DNA from: Sternotherus odoratus
Lineage: Eukaryota; Chordata; Testudines; Kinosternidae
Length of the DNA stretch: 64,000 bases
Direction of reading: 5' to 3'
Assembly (NCBI GenBank): GCA_032164245.1
Contig: JAVMKO010000010.1
Location: 31,756,189-31,820,188 of the forward strand
The notes below the pieces were generated by a model. The model saw only the letters and a list, made by a program, of their open reading frames with translations, did not search any database and was not told where the DNA came from. Below are positions 32,690-44,100 of this stretch, in pieces; positions within the stretch are counted from its first letter, which is position 1, and each line of letters opens with the position of its first letter. The position numbers and the translations under genes were made by a program.

Positions 32690-33485
32690 CATATAAGAAC
32701 GAGTCAATCCAATGGTCCATCTATTCTAGTAGCCTGTCTTTTGACAGTGACCAGTCCCAGATGCTTCAAAGAGAACAGACAGAACAGACAATTTATCGAG
32801 TGATCCATTCCTGTCATCCAGTCCCAGTTTCTGGTAGACATAGATTTAGGGACACCCAGAGCATGGGGTTCTGTCCCTGGCCATCTTGGCTAATAGCCAT
32901 TGATGGCCCTGTCCTCCATGAACTGATCTAATTATTTTTTTTAACTTTTGGCCTTCACAACATCACCTGGCAATGAGTTCCACAGGTTGACTGTGGGTTA
33001 TGTGAAGAGATACTTCCCTTTGTTTTAAATCCACTGTCTATTAATTTCATTAGTATCAGAGGGATACCCCTGGTTCATATGTTATGTGAAGAAGTAAATA
33101 ATCCCTCCTTATTCACTTTCTCCACACAATTTTATAGACCTCTATCATATCCCACTTTAGTCATCTATTTTCTAAGCTGAACAATTCCAGTCTTTTTAAT
33201 CTCTCCTCAGATGGAAGCTGTTCCATACCTCTAACATCGCTGTACCTTTTCCAGTTCTAATATTTCTTTTTTGAGATGGTACAACCAGAACTCAGGAAGT
33301 ATTCCAGATGTGGGTGTATCATGGCTTTATAGAATAGCATTATGATATATTCTGTCTTATTATCTATCCCTTTCCCAGTGGTTCCAACACTCTGTTTGCT
33401 TTTTTAACTGCCACTGCACATTGAACAGATGTTTTCAGGGGACTATTCACAATGACTCCAAGAGCTCTTTCTTGAGTGGCCAAAT
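32690..33485 (-). mobile_element. CR1 LINE 3' end, minus strand (about 800 bp)
   Basis: Reverse CR1 landmarks appear in order: 'ccaatggtccatctattcta', 'tgacagtgaccagtcccaga', 'ggctaatagccattgatggc', 'atgagttccacaggttgact', 'tgtgaagagatacttccctt', 'tatcatatcccactttagtc', 'tctaagctgaacaattccag', 'cctcagatggaagctgttcc'. These cover the end of the reverse-transcriptase frame and the 3' UTR. The frame is broken by several stops. Confidence 0.9.
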
Positions 33486-36035
33486 GTTCAAAAATTTCGA
33501 GTCAGGTTTAAAAAAAAATTATGAGACTTTTTTTAAAAAGTTGCATTGTTTTTATTTGCCTTCTGGACTTTGAGCCCTTAGAAGTCATGTTTTCAAGCTT
33601 TTTTCTACAACCTGGAGGACTGGAAATTTGCTTTATTTTAAAAGTGAAAGCTGAAATTTTCCCATAACCACAAGATCCCAGGAGCTGGGGCTTTAAGGCA
33701 TCTAGGAACTAACATGAGACTCATGCTAAAATTGAGAGATTTGGGAACACTGTGATCTCTGTAGTGAGCACAGTCCATTCTCTGTGAATCATTCAGTCTT
33801 TGCTCTGCCTTCTAAGAAACAGCCAGCAAGGGGAACTAATTAGTGGCAACCGTCATCTTGATACTGGTGTGTCTGTTAGGAAACTGGAGTGAAAATACCA
33901 GCGATCCTTCCATACAGATGGCAAAACCCAGATGTAACCTAAAACCAGAATGTCATTCCATTCATTACCCTTCCTCAGCTGATCTGGATTCTATGTTGTT
34001 GTTTAAGGTCCTGAAAGTGGGGAAGGAAATGATGCAGAGCTAAATCAACATTTACACGGTTTTATACATCCAAACAGCAACCAAGCTGACTCGCGATGGG
34101 TTTGCCTTTTGTCCTTTTTTAATTACTGCCTTTTGACAAGAGATATTTGAAATGGGATATTGATGAGTTCTGCGATAGGTTGGTTTGGCTCCTGCACTGT
34201 GTTTAAAATACCTCAATTGTTTCCAAACATTAACCGTCTCCAGGATATTTACAGTCTTGGCCAGGCAAAGGCAGATACAGGTTAAGATTCCTTAGCTGCT
34301 CACATCATAAATGTAGACATACAGCAATGGTTGCTGCTAGGACGCAGAGAGGGAGGAGAAGCGGCATCTCCCAGTCAGACTCACTCATGCTTCCCAAATC
34401 CAAACCCAGTCGAAATTTAGACAAGGCTGGGAGGAAAGACACAGAGGCACTCAATACAATCTGGAAAGGAGGATGCAAAGGACAGCTCTGTGTTATGACA
34501 CATTCTGGTGTATGAAACAGTCTGCTGCCTGCTTTCTCTCAGTTTGGTTAAAGCTTTTCCTAATCCGAAAGCCTTGTTTCTTTTCACTTACTTTTTTAAA
34601 TGAGTCCCACCCCCCTGGTGCCAGGGGCTCTGCCTAGGGAACAGTGTGTGCAGTCGGAGAGGCAGGGAAGGGAGACAGGGCTGGATGTCACAGGAGGGGA
34701 GAAGAAATGCTCAGATTTGCAGGCCAGTAATGACAGTTTCTGATGCGAGGCCAGAGTTAGCAAATATTTCTCTGTCCTCGCTTCAGTAGCTCTGCAGCCT
34801 CCTCCCCAGCCCCGCCTGCTCCCCTCTTCCACTCTGGCTTCACTTTGCCCTCTTCATCTCTCTTTTACTGCCTGAGCATGACTTTGCCTCATCCTCTCTC
34901 TCTGCTGGCCCCTTGTCCTCCATTTCTGCTTCTACCCTCTCTTTATCTTTGGGGCTTTTCGGTTTTGTCTGGTTTTCCTTTCTGCTTTTGCATTCCATTC
35001 ATCTCTCTCCTTCCATCTCCCTGATCCTGAAAGGCTTGTCAGCAGAAAACACACAAGCTCCAATTCTTCCAGCTCTATTTACCAAATAAGACCTGGAGTC
35101 AGATTTTATCTACGAAAAGGAAAATGAACTGGATGCAAGTAGGTTGTGGGGGAAGCTCCTAAGTGAAGAAAAATGAGGAAAGCAAGAGACGGGTGGGAAA
35201 GGAAGAAAATACAGAGCCAGCCTCCCCCTCAGGAAAGGAAACTTCACAAAACGAGGCAAAGATTTTATTTTTATGAAGTGGGTTCAATTAGGCCTAGCTG
35301 TCTGAGCACTGTATTCAGAGGATTTGGTTCTCCGGCATGTTCGGGGCCATAGGCACAAGGGCCAGATTCTGATCTCAGCTTCTCTGGCATAAATCTGGAG
35401 CAACCCCCCACCAAGTCACATTGTTGTAGCCAAGATAAAATTCTGCCCCCGGGGATCTCAGTCACAGTGGTGTAAACCCAGAGCAGCTCCATCAGCTTCA
35501 AGGGGGTTACTCTGGTTTTACATCAGCATCACAGAGAGCATCTAGCTGCTGATTCATTGCCCCCCAGTCCAGCCGCAGAGTGATATCTCACCGAAGCCTC
35601 CAAATTAGAGATGGGAATAAGCTATTCAGAGCGCTTCCTATGCCCACGGTGCATTTCACAGAGCCGTGTGCAAGCCGGACTTGCCTGCCTCGCTCTAGCA
35701 CGTGCCAGGCACCCCGCCGTCCCCCTCCCCTTTCAGTCTCCTTCTCCCCTCCCCGATTTGTATGCAAACTCGATGAGTCAGAGCAGTGAAGCGTTGAGGT
35801 AGAATGATTGCCTTGACTTCCAAGGGAGCAACAAGCAGCTTCTAAAGGGAAACCCAGGGCTTAACAGATTTGGGGATGAAGGACGGGGTAGTGGTGAATT
35901 TCTGTATGGCAGGGGCTATGGGTGCGTTTGATTTTCCTTCTCCTAGCACCAGAGACTCTGTCATTACAGTGCTGATTTCCCATTCCTGCATCTGCCTGGC
36001 TAGGGATCTCTCTGCCCCTATAGCCCCTCACAAAC
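33486..36035. other. No gene seen
   Basis: Unassigned DNA. At 35340-35520 there is a copy of a dispersed repeat with 'agggccagattctgatctca' and 'tgtaaacccagagcagctcc'. Confidence 0.4.
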
Positions 36036-36039
36036 ATGA

Positions 36040-36215
36040 ATGGATTTATCTTCAACACCCCAGTAAGGTAGGTCAGTCTTATTATCCCCCATTTTATATA
36101 TGTAGGTAAACGGAGGCACAAAGAGATGTAATGGTGACTTGTCCAAAGCCACAGGAAGGCAGCATCAGAACCTGGGTTACAATTCAGGAGTTCTTGGCCC
36201 TGGGTCACAGCTTTG
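36040..36215 (-). repeat. MIR SINE, minus strand
   Basis: 'ttattatcccccattttata', 'taaacggaggcacaaagaga', 'tgacttgtccaaagccacag', 'cagcatcagaacctgggtta' match reverse MIR. Confidence 0.75.
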
Positions 36216-39200
36216 TGCATCTGTGTGCCACCATCCTGCTGGATCCATATCCCACCCAGTAAGCAAGGCCAATAGAACGAACCACAAGTCCAGAAGCTGG
36301 AGCCACTGGGACTTTCCCCTCTGTCTCCGTGGGAACAAACCCTCAGATCCCTTCATGAAACAAGCCCGAGGCCACACTGTTCACCTTTCAGCCTGGCACT
36401 TCTTCACTACAGCCTCCTGGCCCAACCCCACCCCCGGTAGAGGAGGGGTGAGACTTCAGAGCCCTGCTGCTCCTCTCTCAGCATAGCCCAAGATCCCCTC
36501 AAAGGTCCAGCGATGCAGAGTTCATCCTGATACTTCAGCTCACTGGCTCAGTGTCCAATCCTGCCATGCATTCATCTCCATCAAGCAAAGACCATTGTTC
36601 CTCTCCTTCAGCTGACTTTCCCGGCCCCTCTGCCCTTGGCCTGAAATGAGCCACACTGGACTGCTGAGCCTTGAACTGGGTGTGGAGCCTGCATGGGTGC
36701 CAGGCTAGCCATAAACCCACATCTTTCACTCATCCAGATGTGTAAATGGAGCATGACCTCTGATCCCTCTCTTACCTCCCTGGGTCTCTCAGATTCTCTC
36801 CAGGGGAATCTATTCCAACACCATCTTACCCTCCTCAAGAGACCTTCAGGCCCCACTTGGCCTTCTCCTGGGTATATTCAGATGCCTTTTCTCCCTGTAA
36901 TTCACCTTATGCTCCCACTCTTCTTCACAGAGGAAACAACTGGGATTGCCAACACAGACACCAGGCACTAGGCACCCAACTTTCATTGACATCTTGTGGA
37001 AGTGGGAACCGACCTAACTTCCTTAGGCCCCCATGAAAATACCCCAAGGTCAGCAGCGTATGTACCGCTTGGGGTCCCCGTATCGGGATCTACCTGACAT
37101 TATGTTCATGAAACCCCACAGGCCTGGCCTCCCGTGCCTCAGGTCTCGCACCACCATTCACACCTGTGCAAGGCGAGTGTGACATGCTGCTGTTCGGGCC
37201 TGGCGGAGTCTGACAGTGACTGTTCCTGTATAAGGTGCTGGACATGGATGAATCCGGCCCCTCACCTCACACTGCCTGAGTGCTCAACTTTCTCCAGTTC
37301 TGTTTCCCGGGGCCTCTTTGGCCCTCCTCTTGTAGTGACTGCTCTGAACTGGCCCCTTTTAAGCCACAAAATGATTTGTGAGCAACAGAAACAAACATTA
37401 AATGTTCATCATAACCCTGAAGAAGGCAAGAGGGAGAGAGATGGGGGGGGGGAGCAGGCAGGGAAGGGAACAAGGATTCAAATCAACTTGATCCCTCTCC
37501 ACGACCCAAATCTCACTTGCCAATTAAGACCAAAATAATAGCTGTAGGGTGACAGGAGGCAGCAAATCCAGCCTTAGCCTCACCAGTCCTGTAGTCGTCA
37601 TTTTCAGTCCAGGCTTCTGTGATTTGAATGGCATTGTCTGGGTCCTGTAAATGGCTCTGGGAGGGGAGGAAGCCCTGCCAGGCCTGGGTTTGACATAGTC
37701 AGCAGCCACCTCCTGGGAACAAGCCACTGGCACAGCACTTGGCTGCACAAGTTCAGGATGACAGCAGGAAATCCAAGTGGTGTTACGGCTTTCCAAGGTG
37801 AGTCTGCCTGGCCAATGCTATCCTCTCAGGCGGCTCATACACACCCCTTCTGCCTTTGGGGGTGGAGGACCCCAAGCTCCCTTGGCAGGCCCCAGGTCTC
37901 CCTGCAGGTGCCCATGCACCAGTACTGCACCCTGCCTATGCCTGCATGTCTAGATCCCCACCCATCCAGGCTGACTTGCTGTCCGGTCACTGTTGGGGAG
38001 CAAAGGGCAAAGCAGAGCTGGAATTCATAGGAATACTCTCCCCTTCCTGCCCTACACAGTCTCATTAACTGATCATCTCACAGGAGAAGGCAAAGGGGCT
38101 CCCCTCCCGAAATGGTTACACTCACCAGCCCAGGACCAATGTTGGCTGAACATATTTGACCCCATCTCACTGGGGAACTGCAAATCCACCTGGCCTTTCC
38201 TCAGCAGAAGCTGCTGAGACACCAAGGAAGCCTGCCACAGTTCAGGTCTTCACTTACCAGCAGGTGTCGCTGTGGCCCTGGGTGGGGGGAACCTAGGGCT
38301 CTCGATTTTGCCCTTGCCAGGAGATATCACTGTACTTAGAGGAAGGAACTCAGAGGAACCTAGGGATGGTCTTGGTGTGCATAGCATCGCCATGAGATCC
38401 TGGGCAGAGTATGGGCAATATAGCAACGAGCCCATCTTGTTAGCACAAACGAGGAGCTATGCATAGTCATGTGAGCACTGGCATCTAATGAGTACACGCT
38501 GGGCCTTCCCTCGCCTCCCTCTGGCCCTGTCATTAAGATGTCCCAATGCTGCCGCCTGGGATCCCATCCACAGTCAATAGCTGGTGCATCACAAAGAGAA
38601 GAGGACAATTGGAGCAGGGGGAGGGAGGCAGAGTCCCTGCTCAGGATGCAGGAATTATCTCCTCTCCTCATTCATATGAATAGCGGCCATTGTTCCGCTG
38701 TCTGTATCCCCACCTCCCAGCTCCACGCAGCAGGCCCCTGCTCTCCACGACAAGACGGCTTTTGTCTGAGGGACAAACGAGGAGGAATATTTTCATACTG
38801 GCAACCTGTTTATCTGCAAGCGCGCACGCCTCACGTATCATCCCCAGGTAGCAGGGGATTTGGAGGAGACAAAAGGCCCATCCCTGCCACACACCTCGTT
38901 TTGAGTTCTAGCCTCAAATTCAGCTTCTCTCCTCCCCTCTCTCCTGAGGGCCAGACTTTCTGCCCCCAACCCTCGCATTTCTTGCCCGCAAAATGGATGC
39001 CCTGGGAAGGCCGGGCTGAAAGTTTACCCCTAATTAGGATGGGAAAGGAAGTACCATTGCAAGGGACAGAGGTTCTGGAGATGTTCTGAGCAGTTCTACT
39101 GTTGGACCTCAATGTCTCCCAGGACCATGCAAATGGGGAAGCGGGGAATGGATTGCAGTGATGGTTAGGATGGGGCTGAGGTTTGTCTGATTGGGAGTTT

Positions 39201-41123
39201 TCAGTTAATAGGGTTTATTTTAGTCTGATGGGTCTGATTTTGAGTCAGTTGCTACAGTGACCATTTACCATGCTCCTAATCCAGGATTTGGGACCAGGGA
39301 GAGGTAATGCCACTCATGTGATTTGGTTTCTGTCAAAACAGCTGAGCCCCAAGGCAGTTTCCCCCTCTCTGGGGTGGGGAGACTTTTCAAATACAAGTGA
39401 CTAAGCAGGAGGGCTTCACTGTATCCCTGGCCATTGAAATCAGCACTTTTTAGATGCACCCAAAGGGCATCCATGCACCTAAGGCCTGGACTCCAGTGAG
39501 CTTTAGTTCAGGCCCCTAATGCCAAAGTAGCCCCTCCAGCTGGGGGAGCTGGATGCCATGTTTAGATGCCCATGTTTGGAAATGGGCTTCCTCGCAGGCT
39601 AAGGAACAGACAGTGATCCACGGGAAATGGATGAAAAGCTTGGTGGGCCTGGGCATTCACTGGCAGAACAGCCCAGAAGCAGCCCAAAATAAACCTTCTC
39701 CCCTCCCCGCCAAAGGAGGGTGGTCTCTGGGAGGCAGGACTGAGGACCCTCCGCAACAGCAGCCTGCAGGTCATGCCCCAGAGAATGAGCAAGAAGAGAC
39801 TAAGTGAAGATCAATCTGCGATCAGTAGGGCAGAAGCCTCATAATCTCATTACCAGCAATGCATTTGATGTTCCCCTCACTGCAAGGCCACCGGCATTGA
39901 GTGCCATCGCCTCGAAGCTAGCCGCAGAAGCTGCACCCTTAACAACTACATGTGGGTTGCCTTTGAGACTCTCCTAATCAGCAGCATGGAAATTGTGTGA
40001 AATATACAAAGCTGTCACACAAGGTTAGGGAAGGAGTCAAGTGGCTAATTAGTTGGTTTATAGCTTCTTTTCTTTAGAAGGGAAACGGTCTTTTGTCCCC
40101 ACAGATCATACTATAATTAAATAGTCTCCTCTATTTGCAATAACAGTATTAGAATTGGGTGGGAGAGGGAAAATAACCTGCTAGGGCACTGCTAGAAAGC
40201 CCCCAGGAGAAGGGTTAGGTATTAGGGGAACTAAACTCATACATCACATAGAGTGAGAAGATCAGGGAGCTAAGGGCCATGTTTACCCTCTAGGATAACC
40301 TGAAACAATCTCTCAGTTATAAGTGAGTGTTTTCTGGCTGGAAGAAGGGGGAGAGGCTTAAATGAAGGTGTAAAAGGATTGGGGCCTAGCTGATAGCGTC
40401 TCCTTACTGGACCAGGTTTTGCTCTCACTACGTCCCTGGGGGAGCTCTGCCTGAGCTAACCCAAGGGATCCATCAGGGAAGTAGTTTGCAGCAGGGCTAG
40501 CTGTTTTATTTTGAGCCTTCTGAACAAATCAGTCAAAAGCCTCCCAGGCTCTTACCTCAAACTGTGAACAGGCCAAGTAGCCCCTTCCCCAAATCTGTCC
40601 CTCGCCCCTGAATTTCCTGACTCTTCCCTCAGAGCCTCAGCAATAGAGGATTCTGCACAGTCTCCCCTCCACCCAGTTGGTTTCTGGAGCAATTCCTCTC
40701 TGCGGTAGCAGTCAGCTGGGAGCACAGCCCCTGTCCCCTCAGCTTTCTGGAGGGAGTTTCAGATTCTCTTCCCATTTTCTGCTGCCCTCTTTTATGTGAC
40801 TCAGCTAATTAAGTTCCAGCTCTTTTCTCCAGTGATGCAGGCGGGGGTAATCAGCCAGCAGCCAGCTGACCCCACAGGAATGGTATCCCTTTCCCATTCA
40901 CTGTCACAGCTGGGTCCTCAGGGAACCTCAGGTAGGATGCCCCCTCTTCGATTTCCATCTGGATAGGTTGTTTATGAGGGGTTGGAATCTTGTATGAGTT
41001 GCACCAAGTAGAGTTTATGTTTTGCAAAATCTCCTGAGCCAGATTCCTTTTTAACCCATTTGTATTATCTGAGCACCGCAAATTCAGCCAAGAGCAGTTT
41101 CTGATCCCAGCCCCATGGGATCT
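36216..41123. other. No gene seen; about 4.9 kb unassigned DNA left of the 44-bp array
   Basis: No repeat family or exon is recognised with confidence. A stretch at about 39830-40110 has few homopolymers and TAAT/ATTA motifs, and could be a conserved non-coding element. Several 130-180-codon frames (for example 38538-39089 +) show no protein-like motif. Confidence 0.4.
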
Positions 41124-44100
41124 GAATGCCAAACGCCCGGTGTTCAGCAGGGAGGAGAGAAGTGTTTGAATGCCAAACGCCCGGTGTTCGGCACGGAGGA
41201 GAGAAGTGTTTGAATGCCAAACGCCCGGTGTTCGGCACAGAGGAGAGGAGTGTTTGAATGCCAAACGCCCGGTGTTCGGCACGGAGGAGAGGAGTGTTTG
41301 AATGCCAAACGCCCGGTGTTCGGCACAGAGGAGAGAAGTGTTTGAATGCCAAACGCCCGGTGTTCGGCACGGAGGAGAGGAGTGTTTGAATGCCAAACGC
41401 CCGGTGTTCGGCACGGAGGAGAGGAGTGTTTGAATGCCAAACGCCCGGTGTTCAGCAGGGAGGAGAGAAGTGTTTGAATGCCAGACGCCCGGTGTTCGGC
41501 ACGGAGGAGAGGAGTGTTTGAATGCCAAACGCCCGGTGTTCGGCAGGGAGGAGAGGAGTGTTTGAATGCCAAACGCCCGGTGTTCGGCAGGGAGGAGAGG
41601 AGTGTTTGAATGCCAAACGCCCGGTGTTCGGCACGGAGGAGAGGAGTGTTTGAATGCCAAACGCCCGGTGTTCGGCACGGAGGAGAGAAGTGTTTGAATG
41701 CCAGACGCCCGGTGTTCGGCACGGAGGAGAGGAGTGTTTGAATGCCAAACGCCCGGTGTTCAGCAGGGAGGAGAGGAGTGTTTGAATGCCAAACGCCCGG
41801 TGTTCGGCACAGAGGAGAGAAGTGTTTGAATGCCAAACGCCCGGTGTTCGGCACGGAGGAGAGGAGTGTTTGAATGCCAAACGCCCGGTGTTCGGCACGG
41901 AGGAGAGGAGTGTTTGAATGCCAAACGCCCGGTGTTCGGCACGGAGGAGAGGAGTGTTTGAATGCCAAACGCCCGGTGTTCGGCACGGAGGAGAGGAGTG
42001 TTTGAATGCCAAACGCCCGGTGTTCGGCAGGGAGGAGAGGAGTGTTTGAATGCCAAACGCCCGGTGTTCGGCAGGGAGGAGAGGAGTGTTTGAATGCCAA
42101 ACGCCCGGTGTTCGGCAGGGAGGAGAGGAGTGTTTGAATGCCAAACGCCCGGTGTTCGGCAGGGAGGAGAGGAGTGTTTGAATGCCAAACGCCCGGTGTT
42201 CGGCACGGAGGAGAGGAGTGTTTGAATGCCAAACGCCCGGTGTTCGGCACAGAGGAGAGGAGTGTTTGAATGCCAAACGCCCGGTGTTCGGCACGGAGGA
42301 GAGGAGTGTTTGAATGCCAAACGCCCGGTGTTCGGCAGGGAGGAGAGGAGTGTTTGAATGCCAAACGCCCGGTGTTCGGCACGGAGGAGAGGAGTGTTTG
42401 AATGCCAAACGCCCGGTGTTCGTCACGGAGGAGAGGAGTGTTTGAATGCCAAACGCCCGGTGTTCGGCACGGAGGAGAGAAGTGTTTGAATGCCAGACGC
42501 CCGGTGTTCGGCACGGAGGAGAGGAGTGTTTGAATGCCAAACGCCCGGTGTTCGGCACGGAGGAGAGAAGTGTTTGAATGCCAAACGCCCGGTGTTCGGC
42601 ACGGAGGAGAGGAGTGTTTGAATGCCAAACGCCCGGTGTTCGGCACGGAGGAGAGGAGTGTTTGAATGCCAAACACCCGGTGTTCGGCACGGAGGAGAGG
42701 AGTGTTTGAATGCCAAACGCCCGGTGTTCGGCACGGAGGAGAGGAGTGTTTGAATGCCAAACGCCCGGTGTTCGGCACGGAGGAGAGAAGTGTTTGAATG
42801 CCAAACGCCCGGTGTTCGGCACGGAGGAGAGGAGTGTTTGAATGCCAAACGCCCGGTGTTCGGCACGGAGGAGAGGAGTGTTTGAATGCCAAACGCCCGG
42901 TGTTCGGCACAGAGGAGAGAAGTGTTTGAATGCCAAACGCCCGGTGTTCGGCAGGGAGGAGAGGAGTGTTTGAATGCCAAACGCCCGGTGTTCGGCAGGG
43001 AGGAGAGGAGTGTTTGAATGCCAAACGCCCGGTGTTCGGCAGGGAGGAGAGGAGTGTTTGAATGCCAAACGCCCGGTGTTCGGCATGGAGGAGAGGAGTG
43101 TTTGAATGCCAAACGCCCGGTGTTCGGCAGGGAGGAGAGGAGTGTTTGAATGCCAAACGCCCGGTGTTCGGCACGGAGGAGAGGAGTGTTTGAATGCCAA
43201 ACGCCCGGTGTTCGGCACGGAGGAGAGGAGTGTTTGAATGCCAAACGCCCGGTGTTCGGCACGGAGGAGAGAAGTGTTTGAATGCCAGACGCCCGGTGTT
43301 CGGCACGGAGGAGAGGAGTGTTTGAATGCCAAACGCCCGGTGTTCGGCAGGGAGGAGAGGAGTGTTTGAATGCCAAACGCCCGGTGTTCGGCAGGGAGGA
43401 GAGGAGTGTTTGAATGCCAAACGCCCGGTGTTCGGCACGGAGGAGAGGAGTGTTTGAATGCCAAACGCCCGGTGTTCGGCACGGAGGAGAGAAGTGTTTG
43501 AATGCCAGACGCCCGGTGTTCGGCACGGAGGAGAGGAGTGTTTGAATGCCAGATGCCCGGTGTTCAGCAGGGAGGAGAGGAGTGTTTGAATGCCAAACGC
43601 CCGGTGTTCGGCACGGAGGAGAGGAGTGTTTGAATGCCAAACGCCCGGTGTTCGGCACGGAGGAGAGAAGTGTTTGAATGCCAAACGCCCGGTGTTCGGC
43701 ACGGAGGAGAGGAGTGTTTGAATGCCAAACGCCCGGTGTTCGGCACGGAGGAGAGGAGTGTTTGAATGCCAAACGCCCGGTGTTCGGCACGGAGGAGAGG
43801 AGTGTTTGAATGCCAAACGCCCGGTGTTCGGCACGGAGGAGAGGAGTGTTTGAATGCCAAACGCCCGGTGTTCGGCAGGGAGGAGAGGAGTGTTTGAATG
43901 CCAAACGCCCGGTGTTCGGCAGGGAGGAGAGGAGTGTTTGAATGCCAAACGCCCGGTGTTCGGCAGGGAGGAGAGGAGTGTTTGAATGCCAAACGCCCGG
44001 TGTTCGGCAGGGAGGAGAGGAGTGTTTGAATGCCAAACGCCCGGTGTTCGGCACGGAGGAGAGGAGTGTTTGAATGCCAAACGCCCGGTGTTCGGCACGG